From NCBI RefSeq assembly GCF_009711165.2, contig NZ_WMID02000034.1, forward strand, positions 1 through 64,000: a stretch of 64,000 nt of DNA, in the 5' to 3' direction. Both the position numbers and the translations under genes were made by a program. The notes under the pieces are model-generated. The model was not told the origin of the DNA, did no database searches, and saw only the letters and a program-made list of their open reading frames with translations. This DNA is from Flavobacterium sp. MC2016-06. GTDB lineage: Bacteria; Bacteroidota; Bacteroidia; Flavobacteriales; Flavobacteriaceae. Every line of letters starts with the position of its first letter. Positions within the stretch are counted from its first letter, which is position 1. Shown piece by piece: positions 7,293 through 15,597 of this stretch.

Positions 7293-8066
7293 TTATTTAG
7301 TCCAAAGACAGCATAAAATTGAATTATCACTAACTTTATAACATTGCTCATATAGCTCTAGTTGTAAATAATCTTCTATTTCAAAATCTTCTGGAAACCA
7401 TTCTAAAGCATCAATAAGAGTTGGTTCGTCTTCAATAGGAAGTCCTTTAAAAAAATCTCCACAATTTGATTGCTCTGGTGCTCTAAAGCCTTTTGGAATA
7501 AATTTCAAAGGGAAATCATCAGATTCTTGCTTCCATACAACTTTACAGTTTTCCAAATAGATTATTGAAATAGGATAGTCACCAATATCTTTATATTTAA
7601 GAAACGTAGCGGTTTGGGAAGTTCCGAAATAATTTGCAGTATCTTTTATTAAATCTAGATTTAATTTCTTCCCTTTGATTTTTTCTTTAAATAATTGACT
7701 TGGCATTAGAAGTTCAGAAGCAAATTCGTTAGCTTCCATTTCATGTGTACCATTTGCAAGCCACTGTTGTAATGTTTGTTTTGTGTCCGAGAATAAATAC
7801 GATATGCCACGATGCATTATTAAATGACCGATTTCGTGAGCAATGGTAAAATTTATTTTTGGTTGAAATTTTATTTTAGAGGAAATGGTAATAATTGCAT
7901 TGCTTTTATTCATTAGAATCCTACCTTCGCATTTATTCATGTCAGAATACTTAATATAAGCTCCTGACGACCATACAATTTCTTCTAAAGATAAATCTCC
8001 GGGTTGTTTCCAGCCGAGTGAATTTAATAGTTCATTCGCATATTTTTGCGATTTACTTAGTTTCAT
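7293..8066 (-). CDS. ImmA/IrrE family metallopeptidase
   Basis: A 257-residue zinc protease-type protein. The metal site is FTIAHEIGHLIMH (about residue 74), with a downstream glutamate helix EMEANEFASELLMP, both hallmarks of ImmA/IrrE. ImmA proteases cleave a partner repressor or anti-repressor to switch on mobile or defence genes. It is the last gene of a three-gene operon with a coiled protein (14-bp overlap) and a sigma-like protein. By analogy, its substrate may be one of these. The C-terminal 90 residues (LPIEDEPTLIDALEWFPEDF) are outside the protease core and may be the sensor. The protease call is strong; its partner is inferred. Confidence 0.88.
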   Translation of the reverse strand: MKLSKSQKYANELLNSLGWKQPGDLSLEEIVWSSGAYIKYSDMNKCEGRILMNKSNAIITISSKIKFQPKINFTIAHEIGHLIMHRGISYLFSDTKQTLQQWLANGTHEMEANEFASELLMPSQLFKEKIKGKKLNLDLIKDTANYFGTSQTATFLKYKDIGDYPISIIYLENCKVVWKQESDDFPLKFIPKGFRAPEQSNCGDFFKGLPIEDEPTLIDALEWFPEDFEIEDYLQLELYEQCYKVSDNSILCCLWTK

Positions 8067-8454
8067 TATCTATTTTTTCTTTTAGAACTGCAATAAAATC
8101 TAGAAAATCATTATCGTCAATAATATCAGATTCTTCATTTTTCGATAATTCTTCAAATTTTCTAAACAATGGTACTAAATCTTGTCTTTCTTTTGTGCCA
8201 AGTAATTTTTTTAATTCTTCAACTCCATATTGTTTAAGTCTTTGGAACTCATTTTGAAGATTAATAAATCTTTTTTTGATAAATAATGCTTTAGCTTTAG
8301 CTTGTTTTAATTTAATTAAATCAAAGTGCTTATTTACAAATTCACTTGTATTGTCTAATTCATCTAAATAATCTTCTATTGGTTTATGATAATTTATTTC
8401 AATCATCAAACCATAATAATTATTTAAAATCTCTACTGCATTTTTCGCATCCAT
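8053..8454 (-). CDS. charged helical protein in sigma-like/ImmA operon
   Basis: A 133-residue, almost wholly helical protein (KLKQAKAKALFIKKRFINLQ, then FQRLKQYGVEELKKLL) with an acidic C-terminus. I recognise no family. It sits between the sigma-like gene (11 bp away) and the ImmA/IrrE protease, whose start it overlaps by 14 bp, so the three are surely co-translated. Such a middle protein could be the protease substrate or an anti-sigma-like adaptor, but the sequence does not prove either. Confidence 0.75.
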   Translation of the reverse strand: MDAKNAVEILNNYYGLMIEINYHKPIEDYLDELDNTSEFVNKHFDLIKLKQAKAKALFIKKRFINLQNEFQRLKQYGVEELKKLLGTKERQDLVPLFRKFEELSKNEESDIIDDNDFLDFIAVLKEKIDNETK

Positions 8455-8465
8455 AATTTATAAAA

Positions 8466-9095
8466 TTAAATAATTGATTTTGTAATTGACATAAGTTTTT
8501 CTCTGATTTTATCTAGTTGTTTCGGGTTTACACTCATTAAATCAGATATTTCATTTCTTTTCTTTCCTTCCTTGATGCACTCCCATAGAAATTCAACATT
8601 TGGATCTTTATGAGATTTAATAGTCTTCTCAACCTCAATAATTTTTAGTTCGTATTCTTCTGCTTTAGATATATCAAATTCTTCCTCCGAAGATAAACTA
8701 TAGAAGTCTACTTCAATATCTCTAAATTCAATTTCAATTGTATCGGGAGCAAAACCTTCTTCTATTTTTTTTTCTTTTTTGAGTTTGCGATCTCTATATG
8801 ATTTAACTACTGTTGTAATTCTACTATCAATTATTCTTATTAACTGCTCAGGCAAATCAAAATCATCCTTCCATTGCCAGTGGCCAAAAAATAGTGCGTC
8901 TTCAGCAAAATTCATATAATATTCTTTAGCGTCAATTCCTAAATTTTTAGCTGTGTGCGCTCCATAAAGGGTTTTCATTTTTAATCTAGTATCAAGATGT
9001 TTTTCACATTTAATAAGAGCAAGTTTCCATTCCGGATTAGAAACTTCTTCAAGTTTTCGGGAGTTAAATTCATAAAAATCACCAAGGTCTTCCAT
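8466..9095 (-). CDS. sigma-70-like / HTH protein
   Basis: A 209-residue protein. Its N-terminal part (NPEWKLALIKCEKHLDTRLK, then TLYGAHTAKNLGIDAKEYYM) and middle helix LPEQLIRIIDSRITTVVKSY resemble Bacteroidota sigma-factor-like proteins. The end (FLWECIKEGKKRNEISDLMS then NPKQLDKIREKL) looks like a region-4 helix-turn-helix. It is first in an operon with a coiled protein and an ImmA/IrrE protease. An activator or alternative sigma factor freed by proteolysis is an attractive model. The region-2 core is weak, so a plain DNA-binding adaptor is also possible. Confidence 0.6.
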   Translation of the reverse strand: MEDLGDFYEFNSRKLEEVSNPEWKLALIKCEKHLDTRLKMKTLYGAHTAKNLGIDAKEYYMNFAEDALFFGHWQWKDDFDLPEQLIRIIDSRITTVVKSYRDRKLKKEKKIEEGFAPDTIEIEFRDIEVDFYSLSSEEEFDISKAEEYELKIIEVEKTIKSHKDPNVEFLWECIKEGKKRNEISDLMSVNPKQLDKIREKLMSITKSII

Positions 9096-9223
9096 ATTTA
9101 TCTATTTACTGTAAAAATTTTTTTTACCCTTTTTTGGGGGAGTTTTTAAAAATGCAATTAATATGATATTGTAGGGGCTTAACAAACTTATAATAAAAAT
9201 TATTAATAATTGAAAAAAAATAG

Positions 9224-9232
9224 AAAGGAGGT
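9224..9232 (+). promoter_or_regulatory. strong Shine-Dalgarno site
   Basis: AAAGGAGGT lies 9 nt before the ATG of a 42-codon ORF. Bacteroidota rarely use such SD sequences, so this stands out and decides the start. Confidence 0.7.
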
Positions 9233-9241
9233 ATAGAAATT

Positions 9242-9370
9242 ATGGCTAAAGATTCAGAAGGAAAGAAATTCAATAGAATTCCTGCATACACGAAAGTTGT
9301 TGAAGGAAAAAAAATTGAGGTTAAGGAACATATTAGAAGTAACAGAAGTGATAGTAAAGGAAAAAAATAA
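9242..9370 (+). CDS. short basic protein (42 aa)
   Basis: The ORF encodes MAKDSEGKKFNRIPAYTKVV and ends HIRSNRSDSKGKK. It is very basic and has no hydrophobic core, like small proteins carried by mobile elements in Bacteroidetes. A perfect SD precedes it and a strong terminator follows 20 bp later, so it appears to be a deliberate single-gene unit. The function is unknown; nucleic-acid binding would suit the composition. Confidence 0.6.
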   Translation: MAKDSEGKKFNRIPAYTKVVEGKKIEVKEHIRSNRSDSKGKK

Positions 9371-9390
9371 TGCTGTCAAACACAATTGAA

Positions 9391-9427
9391 ATTCCACTCT
9401 ATTTTAAAAATGAGTGGAATTAAAAAA
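9391..9427 (+). terminator. terminator of the 42-codon gene
   Basis: The perfect stem attccactc/gagtggaat has a 12-nt loop and is followed by a T/A-rich run. Confidence 0.65.
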
Positions 9428-9444
9428 ATAAAAAATATATAATT

Positions 9445-10362
9445 ATGAAAAAGAAGAAAAACTTTAATGGACATTTTGATGTCAAAAAAACAACAGAACA
9501 TGTAAATATTTTATTAGGAAGTGATTTAGAGCTTTTTATTGACCCCTTTAATATTGCTAATAATTTAGAAAATAAGATTGCTAAAAAGGTGTACTTTAGA
9601 AGTAGGTCGTTTTTAGAAAAATTAAATAGAACCTACATCGTTCCAAATGATAGGTTGAACGGTCTTAATTTTTTATCTCACCTGCAGGAGGCAAATGAAT
9701 ATGGATTTGGGTACTCTAAAACAAATAAAGGAAAAGGAATTGGACTAACTAAAGCAGAAGTAATTTTTGATTCTTTGAGTAGTAATCTTTTTGCTAGAGA
9801 AGGTATATCGATAACTAACGAAGCTCACAATGTACTATTATTAGTTAAAGGAATTGGTCCAGATAATATGTCAGATACTTTGGCAAATGTCTGTAGAGAT
9901 ATTTTTGCTGAATTTACCTATGAGCAATGTCTGCTACACGGTATAGCTACTTCAAAAGTTGAAATCGAATATTACGATTCTAATCGAAATTGTTGGATGT
10001 TAAAGGACGCTCATTTACCATCTTTTCTAGGTAAGACTATTATATTAGTTCCTAAATTTTTGATAGGTAGCAAGAGAGCTTACACAAGTGCATTTAATTG
10101 GTTTATATCTAGTAATTATTTGTCCAAAGAAATCTTAAATGGGAATTTGAAATCTGATAATTCGAAAGGATTTATAAACAGATTAAAAAACGGAACTAAA
10201 AGAGTTATTATAAAAAACATCAACAAACACTTTAAAAAGCCGAAAGGAGAATTAGTAGAATTTGTAAAGAAATACAATGGTTCGCTTTTGGAGTTTCAAA
10301 TGCACATAAAGAACAATTTTCCACATATTACAGAGGATCAATTGTTATTAATGCTAAGTTAA
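9445..10362 (+). CDS. FIDP-motif protein, paralog A (unknown, defence-island associated)
   Basis: A 305-residue soluble protein. It shares an ordered set of motifs with the gene at 12.7 kb: LLGSDLELFIDPFNI near the N-terminus (paralog: LYLGIDNLLFLDCNKI), HLQEANEYGFGYSKT (paralog: GLHETNATHLGMSKN), VKGIGPDNMSDTLANV (paralog: IENIGPDRISDIVTSI), FTYEQCLLHGIA (paralog: FTQDQCFKHGIA) and LPSFLGKTIILVPKFLI (paralog: LPSYGGEAVIMIPKDIV). The conserved acidic residues, Gln-Cys and Lys-bearing strand would suit an enzyme, perhaps a nuclease, but I cannot name the family. It converges on the dual-OB gene across a shared terminator. Confidence 0.8.
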   Translation: MKKKKNFNGHFDVKKTTEHVNILLGSDLELFIDPFNIANNLENKIAKKVYFRSRSFLEKLNRTYIVPNDRLNGLNFLSHLQEANEYGFGYSKTNKGKGIGLTKAEVIFDSLSSNLFAREGISITNEAHNVLLLVKGIGPDNMSDTLANVCRDIFAEFTYEQCLLHGIATSKVEIEYYDSNRNCWMLKDAHLPSFLGKTIILVPKFLIGSKRAYTSAFNWFISSNYLSKEILNGNLKSDNSKGFINRLKNGTKRVIIKNINKHFKKPKGELVEFVKKYNGSLLEFQMHIKNNFPHITEDQLLLMLS

Positions 10363-10392
10363 TTTATATTATGCTAATTTTATTACAGATTT

Positions 10393-10427
10393 AAAAAGTC
10401 CAACATTTAGATGGTGGACTTTTTAAT
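10393..10427. terminator. bidirectional terminator between convergent genes
   Basis: The arms aaaaagtccaac and gtggacttttt overlap the last codon of the minus-strand dual-OB gene and serve paralog A as well. Confidence 0.7.
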
Positions 10428-11037
10428 TGTACCATCCAGAGAGTTGCAGATAACATCTTTTTTCTATTTCAGGCTTGTCTACTGGATTCCACCATTTAGC
10501 TAAGGATACTCTAATTAAAGTACCAGCAGGAATTGTCTTAACAGGAGGTATTTCGCCTTTATAAGGCATTTTTTTATCTCTTTTAAATATATTGTTATAG
10601 CTGTAGCTATAGTTAAATTTGTTAAAACTATGATTTAGAATTAGATCTCTGTCATTTTGCCAAAATCCAACACTATTTATCGGTACATTTTGTGGGTTAT
10701 TTAGAAAACCTTTTCCATTATCCCATACTAATTTTGAATCATATATATTGTTAAGATCTCCTTGCCAAATATTACAATTATCTACAATATATTTTTTTGG
10801 TGTTACTGTGTCAATATATTTACTTTTAGTTATTCTAACATCTTCTACGTGAGGTGGTACTCCAGGAGTGGATATATACGTAACATCCCAGATCTGACCA
10901 ACTTTAAAGGGAGTATTAGATGGTTGATAGCCACCATTTAAATCCATTAATCTGATATATTTGTTTGTTTGAATTTCTATTCCTCCAATACAAAAATATG
11001 CACCCCAATTTGTTTTTGCTACAATCAATACATCCAT
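10423..11037 (-). CDS. dual OB domain-containing protein
   Basis: A 204-residue all-beta protein. The start MDVLIVAKTNWGAYFCIGGI, the segment KYIRLMDLNGG, the KVGQIWDVTYIS strand and the C-terminal TLIRVSLAKWWNP and YLQLSGWY are features of the dual-OB (DuOB) domain, found next to DUF488 proteins in predicted nucleic-acid-handling or defence operons. It is the third gene of a minus-strand operon behind two DUF488 genes (9 bp from the second). It probably binds a nucleic acid or modified nucleotide. The family call is from motif memory and context. Confidence 0.72.
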   Translation of the reverse strand: MDVLIVAKTNWGAYFCIGGIEIQTNKYIRLMDLNGGYQPSNTPFKVGQIWDVTYISTPGVPPHVEDVRITKSKYIDTVTPKKYIVDNCNIWQGDLNNIYDSKLVWDNGKGFLNNPQNVPINSVGFWQNDRDLILNHSFNKFNYSYSYNNIFKRDKKMPYKGEIPPVKTIPAGTLIRVSLAKWWNPVDKPEIEKRCYLQLSGWYN

Positions 11038-11046
11038 AGATTTAAG

Positions 11047-11529
11047 TTATAAATTATATATTTTTAAATTAAATTCTGTGGCTATTTTTTTTGCAATGAT
11101 TGATCGATGACATGCATTTGCATTTTCTTCGACACAAAATAGTACTATTTTTGAAGAATTCTCCATTTTAAGACTTTGGAGAAATGATTCTGAGTCAAAT
11201 TTATTTAATATTAGATTTTCAAATGCAACTTTAAAATCATCATCTAATATTTCACGATTCTTTTTCACTTCACTTTTTTTAATATCTGCTTTTTTTTGTA
11301 AATCTCTTACTTCGGTTGGTGGTGCTAAATCTTGCTTATGTATATATCTTATATTTAAATTTGATAATTTTTCTTGTAATTTTATACTATTAACGAATGA
11401 ATATTTAGCCCCTCTAACGCCTCTTCTTTGTCTTACGTCAATAAAAGTATCAATTTTATTATCTGTAAGTTTTTTAAAAAAAGTTTCTTCAGAAGAGTTG
11501 TAAACGCCAACAGTATAAATTTCGATCAT
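11047..11529 (-). CDS. DUF488 family protein (second copy)
   Basis: A 160-residue DUF488 protein. Family marks are the N-terminal IYTVGVYNSSEETFFKKL, the conserved DVRQRRGVRGAKYSF and the C-terminal VLFCVEENANACHRSIIA with the Cys-His-Arg triad. It ends 2 bp before the ATG-proximal side of its partner and shares an operon with another DUF488 gene and a dual-OB gene. DUF488 proteins have a conserved Cys pocket and occur in repair and defence contexts, but their biochemistry is not established. The two copies differ clearly and probably form a heteromer. Confidence 0.88.
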   Translation of the reverse strand: MIEIYTVGVYNSSEETFFKKLTDNKIDTFIDVRQRRGVRGAKYSFVNSIKLQEKLSNLNIRYIHKQDLAPPTEVRDLQKKADIKKSEVKKNREILDDDFKVAFENLILNKFDSESFLQSLKMENSSKIVLFCVEENANACHRSIIAKKIATEFNLKIYNL

Positions 11530-11531
11530 AA

Positions 11532-12077
11532 CTAATATTTTTTCCTTGACGTTAAAGATTCATCTCCAAATAGATTTGTTGTGTTTTTACCTTGCATCAT
11601 TTCATTCATCACTTTTTCTTGACCTTTGATTACACCTGAATTAACAATATGATTAACAGAAATATTATGTTTTAATAGTTCTTGACCTATCAATTTACTC
11701 CTATGGCAAGTTTCAGGTTTTGATTCACTGCACATTAATGCGATTACCATTTTTTCATGATTTGCTTCTACAATTGTATTTATACCTTGTTGAAAAAAGT
11801 CTTTTTCTTTCACTTTTTCATAATCCACTTTTCCTTTTACATAACAACTTATATCACTAGGTAGCCCACCTAAATACTCTCCTGCATATACATAAGTTAA
11901 ATTATTGAGGGCTAATTCTGCTTCCAGTAAATCTTTATTAAAATGAGGATTAAATTTAGAGTATGGCTTCGATCTTACATCAAATACATATTCAATTTTA
12001 TAAGTGTGTAATTCTTCAATAAATTTTTCTAAAGTTTTGTTTCCATGTCCAATAGAATATATTGTACTTTGGCTCAT
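11532..12077 (-). CDS. DUF488 family protein (first copy)
   Basis: A 181-residue DUF488 protein: IYSIGHGNKTLEKFIEEL, FDVRSKPYSKFNPHFNKD, YVYAGEYLGGLP and the C-terminal MCSESKPETCHRSKLIGQEL. This is the closest match of the two to the standard family pattern (GHG, DVR, Y-GG-P, CHR). It leads the operon DUF488, DUF488, dual-OB and lies opposite a 660-bp regulatory gap. It also has a short C-terminal extension (TTNLFGDESLTSRKKY). Confidence 0.9.
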   Translation of the reverse strand: MSQSTIYSIGHGNKTLEKFIEELHTYKIEYVFDVRSKPYSKFNPHFNKDLLEAELALNNLTYVYAGEYLGGLPSDISCYVKGKVDYEKVKEKDFFQQGINTIVEANHEKMVIALMCSESKPETCHRSKLIGQELLKHNISVNHIVNSGVIKGQEKVMNEMMQGKNTTNLFGDESLTSRKKY

Positions 12078-12740
12078 ATTTTTTCTATTAAATTAGATTA
12101 ACACAAATATAAACAAAATAGAAATAATCGTTATTCTACGATATTTTTATTAAAAACCTTGATTTTTTTTTACCACTTACTCTAATCGATTAACTAAAAT
12201 ATTTTTAACAAGTATATGAAATAAAATAAAGTAAGCACTACGTATTTATACGGGTTTATTAGATTTTAATTGCTTTCGTTTAAAAAACCTTCTATTTCAC
12301 AAATACAAAACATAAAATTTTGGAAAATGTATTAGCTTAAAGCATTGTATTACAGGAAGAATGATGTGACAGATGACACGTATTTAGTCTGACTCTTAAA
12401 AAAATAAAGCAGTCATAATGACTGCTTTATTTTTTTATTCCGGCAAAAAACCTATTAAAGTGTTTTTGGTATGATTTTTGTAGTATTTTTTTCTTAAAAT
12501 TAATAAGAAAGACGTTATATGAAAAAAAACAAATTATAGCCTATTTGTTATCCAAAAGGCTAGTCACCTAAAGGTTTTTATGAAATAATATTAATTGTCT
12601 TTGTTCTTTACGAGGGAACAAAAATACAAATAGAATTGAATTAACAATTAAAAAATATGTTAAAATTTAATTTCCTAGATATTATGCGGGCTAAGGCACT
12701 AAAATACCACCAAATAATATAAAAAATTAAATTTTACACC
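12078..12740. other. divergent regulatory region between DUF488 operon and FIDP paralog B
   Basis: This 663-bp gap with no credible gene holds a strong symmetrical hairpin (12402-12434) and a tttgttc/gaacaaa inverted repeat near 12600. The rest is A/T-rich. Transcription must start here in both directions, but I see no clean TTTG/TAnnTTTG pair. Confidence 0.55.
12402..12434. terminator. strong hairpin with T run
   Basis: The perfect arms aaataaagcagtca and tgactgctttattt have a 3-nt loop, then more T. No gene ends next to it on either strand, so it may insulate the divergent promoters or be the end of an unseen small RNA. Confidence 0.65.
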
Positions 12741-13685
12741 ATGATTAAAATTATTGAACATTACGGTCTTGATGCGCAAGGCTACACTCAACAGAATGTT
12801 GATTTTTTAGATCTATACTTAGGCATAGATAATTTATTGTTTTTAGATTGTAATAAAATATTGTTAGGTAATTCCCCACTTTATTTAACAATGAAATCTG
12901 ATATTGATGCTTTCATGAGAGGAATGTTTGTGTATTTGACAAGGAGGCAAGATTTAAATTTGTCTGCCTTGCTAGAAGGACTACATGAAACAAACGCTAC
13001 ACATTTAGGAATGTCAAAGAATAGGCCTCAAGGTAATTCTGTAGGTGACGAGCTAAAAAAAGAGATTTTTAAAAATTTATTATTTTTAAGAAGATCTTTT
13101 CTGAATGGTAATCTTGAGATTAATAGTATATATTTTGGAATTGAAAATATCGGTCCTGATCGAATATCAGATATTGTGACAAGTATAATTAAACTTAGAT
13201 TAATTGAGTTTACTCAAGATCAGTGTTTCAAGCATGGCATTGCAATGCAACGTTTTGCTGTTAATAAAATTTTTGATTCTAATAGTTTAACATGGAATAC
13301 GAGTTTCGTCGATCTTCCGAGTTATGGTGGTGAAGCTGTAATAATGATCCCAAAGGATATTGTGTCTTCCTACGCATCAATATCGGGAACATTTAGTTCT
13401 TTTATTAGATATGGTTTTAATAAATTCTTTAAAACTTCTCCTGTTTATAAACAACTGGTTAGAGGTAAAGATGGAAGAATTGATACCGAGCTTAAAAGAA
13501 AAGAATTTGATGAATACAATAAAACTATTGGTCTAAATCCGAAAGCTATATCACAACAAATACTAACTGAATTTGATAATAAGGATTTGGTCGAAGTTTT
13601 TGAAGAAGTTAGAAAAAGAGTTTATATTCTTAACGATGATGAACTTGTAGATTTAATTGAAAATAACGTCAAAAAGGCAAATTAA
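12741..13685 (+). CDS. FIDP-motif protein, paralog B (unknown, defence-island associated)
   Basis: A 314-residue paralog of the protein at 9.4 kb, with the same motif order: GIDNLLFLDCNKI, LLEGLHETNATHLGMSKN, IENIGPDRISDIVTSIIKL, IEFTQDQCFKHGIAM and VDLPSYGGEAVIMIPKDIV. It has a longer C-terminus of charged helices (DLVEVFEEVRKRVYILNDDE). The two paralogs bracket the DUF488/dual-OB operon. I cannot name the family. The conserved IGPDxxSD and QCxxHGI segments are the best search seeds. A terminator follows directly. Confidence 0.8.
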   Translation: MIKIIEHYGLDAQGYTQQNVDFLDLYLGIDNLLFLDCNKILLGNSPLYLTMKSDIDAFMRGMFVYLTRRQDLNLSALLEGLHETNATHLGMSKNRPQGNSVGDELKKEIFKNLLFLRRSFLNGNLEINSIYFGIENIGPDRISDIVTSIIKLRLIEFTQDQCFKHGIAMQRFAVNKIFDSNSLTWNTSFVDLPSYGGEAVIMIPKDIVSSYASISGTFSSFIRYGFNKFFKTSPVYKQLVRGKDGRIDTELKRKEFDEYNKTIGLNPKAISQQILTEFDNKDLVEVFEEVRKRVYILNDDELVDLIENNVKKAN

Positions 13686-13691
13686 AATTCA

Positions 13692-13726
13692 AAGCCCCCT
13701 ATTAAAAGTGGGGGGCTATGTTTTTT
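13692..13726 (+). terminator. terminator of FIDP paralog B
   Basis: The G/C-rich stem agccccc/gggggct has a 10-11-nt loop and a T6 run, an unusually stable hairpin for this A/T-rich DNA. Confidence 0.75.
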
Positions 13727-13756
13727 GGTGTAACCAGATGCAAACATTCTGTTATT

Positions 13757-14314
13757 TTATTTTTGACTTAATTTCAGCATTGCATTTGCTACACTTAAAG
13801 TTGTTTTATCGTGTTGCTCATGTCCATATTCAAACTTTTCATTTAAATCATAAAGTAATCTATAAAGTTCAAAAGAATTTTGGCTTTCAGCAATCCATTT
13901 TACAATAATATCCAATATTTCATTCATGTTCGTTTGAAAAGTCATTCTTTCGTCACTTCCTCTAATACCATTATTGTCAGATTTTTTCTTTCCATTATTT
14001 AAAAAAACACTTTTTTCGTCACGAATAATACGTCTAACAATTTCAAATTCTTTTCCTTTAGGTAGAAATTGCTTTAGTAATTTTTCTATTCCTTTATAAT
14101 AAGTATTGTATTTTTCTTCAGGATTTTCAAACTGCTTACCAATTAATTCGCGTAATTCATTGATTTCCTCTAGACTGCCAGTCTCGGAATTTATAGTTAG
14201 TTGTCGTCCAATTTTCTCATTAGATTTTTGAAGGATTTCTAATCTTTCTAAATCAGCCTTCGAGATCTCTAAGTCTTCTTCTTTTCTAATTTTTTTATTC
14301 TCGTCTTCAATCAT
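13757..14314 (-). CDS. charged coiled protein coupled to HTH-ImmA/IrrE protease
   Basis: About 185 residues, strongly charged and helical (EEDLEISKADLERLEILQKS, then EEINELRELIGKQFENPEEK), with a less charged C-terminal domain (ILDIIVKWIAESQNSFELYR). No family recognised. An ATG at 14314 is preferred; an in-frame GTG at 14320 would overlap the stop of the upstream protease gene by one base. Translational coupling to an HTH-protease suggests it is the protease's substrate, effector or antitoxin-like partner. Confidence 0.72.
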   Translation of the reverse strand: MIEDENKKIRKEEDLEISKADLERLEILQKSNEKIGRQLTINSETGSLEEINELRELIGKQFENPEEKYNTYYKGIEKLLKQFLPKGKEFEIVRRIIRDEKSVFLNNGKKKSDNNGIRGSDERMTFQTNMNEILDIIVKWIAESQNSFELYRLLYDLNEKFEYGHEQHDKTTLSVANAMLKLSQK

Positions 14315-14319
14315 AATCA

Positions 14320-15516
14320 CTAAAATTTAATTTCTAAAATGGATTTTATTTTTTCACTTGCTTGCTTCAAATTTTTATCATCCCAAGAAATAGGATTTAA
14401 TTTTATTAATGATTCTGAATAATCAGGATAAAATTCTCTGAAAGCGGCATGATAACTTTTCTTGTATAATTTGTCTTGATACCAAGTAAAAAATGAATAA
14501 ACAATTGATTCATGTATTTCATTTTCTTTTGCGAATTTTGAGACTAAATACGGGCTATTAATATACTTCTTGATGTAGTGAAACTTCTCTTCACTTAAAA
14601 AAATATCTCTCGCAAAAGAATCAGCTTTCTCTTCAATTAAGAATAAATCATTATTACCAGTTAAATGAAAACTATTTGTTTCTATTAAATCAAAATCAAA
14701 TAAAACATGATGTAGTTCATGCATTAATGTAAACCAAAGAGTTGCATATTTCTTATTAAAATCAGTTAAGACAATACAAGGTTTTCCATTTATAATAAAT
14801 GTAGCTCCTTTAACTTGTGTTGTGGCAAGGTAATTTTGAAATATAACAGTGATCCCAAGATTGTATAAGGCTCTACAAACAGTGAAAAGTCCATTTTGCA
14901 AATCTTGCGAATATGGCTTAATTTTAACTATCAAATCTTTTAATCTCTCACGATTATATTCATTTGGATTATCAATTATTTTGAAACTTTGATATGCAGA
15001 TTTTATCCAAAAATCTTTCATTTTATCTGAAAAATTTCTTTTAACTCTGCTATATAAAGGTTCATCAAGCTGTTCTTCGTAATCTCTTATTGAACTAAAA
15101 CCAAAAAACGATAAAACTTTGTCGACTAATACTTCAGTTTCATCGTTATTGGAGAAGAAACCAAGTTTTGTTAATGCTTTGACATCAAAATTCTTGACTA
15201 AAAAAGTAGCTTTCCTTGCATTTTCAATCGAAGTAATATTTTCTCTGCTTTGATTTTTTAAAACCACATTTATAAATTCATTAATTTCAATATTTAAAAA
15301 TTCTGAAATTTTAACAATATTTATAAAATTTGGTTGTTTTGCTGTTCCGGAAATTATTTCTTCAAAAACATCTTTATCTATGTTAAGTAGCTTAAGAGCT
15401 TTGGTTTTACTTAAGTTATATTCTACTAACTTATTTTCAAATACTTCTCTAATGTCTATATATTTTTCCTCAGAAAAAATCGATTGTAGTAATTTATTAA
15501 TATCTGTTGATTCCAT
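14320..15516 (-). CDS. HTH-ImmA/IrrE domain protein
   Basis: A 398-residue two-domain protein. The N-terminus (LSKTKALKLLNIDKDVFEEI through IVKISEFLNIEINEF) looks like a degenerate HTH. The second half carries the zinc-protease motif TLMHELHHVLFDF (about residue 265) with a downstream EEKADSFARDIFLS glutamate helix. Such HTH-ImmA/IrrE fusions act as stress- or phage-responsive regulators, often as the antitoxin-like member of a pair. A perfect palindrome (15562-15597) lies just upstream and may be its operator. It is coupled to a coiled protein gene. Confidence 0.88.
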   Translation of the reverse strand: MESTDINKLLQSIFSEEKYIDIREVFENKLVEYNLSKTKALKLLNIDKDVFEEIISGTAKQPNFINIVKISEFLNIEINEFINVVLKNQSRENITSIENARKATFLVKNFDVKALTKLGFFSNNDETEVLVDKVLSFFGFSSIRDYEEQLDEPLYSRVKRNFSDKMKDFWIKSAYQSFKIIDNPNEYNRERLKDLIVKIKPYSQDLQNGLFTVCRALYNLGITVIFQNYLATTQVKGATFIINGKPCIVLTDFNKKYATLWFTLMHELHHVLFDFDLIETNSFHLTGNNDLFLIEEKADSFARDIFLSEEKFHYIKKYINSPYLVSKFAKENEIHESIVYSFFTWYQDKLYKKSYHAAFREFYPDYSESLIKLNPISWDDKNLKQASEKIKSILEIKF

Positions 15517-15561
15517 ATTCAGGGTATTTACCCTGCAAATATATGTAAAAAATGTATGTAA

Positions 15562-15597
15562 TTTAAATTTAAAGGGGAATTACCCTTTAAATTTAAA
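15562..15597. promoter_or_regulatory. perfect inverted repeat, candidate operator
   Basis: The 15-bp arms tttaaatttaaaggg and ccctttaaatttaaa have a 6-bp centre and lie about 50 bp upstream of the HTH-ImmA/IrrE start. There is no T run after it, so it is not a terminator. A dimeric regulator site, perhaps autoregulatory, is the natural reading. Confidence 0.6.
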
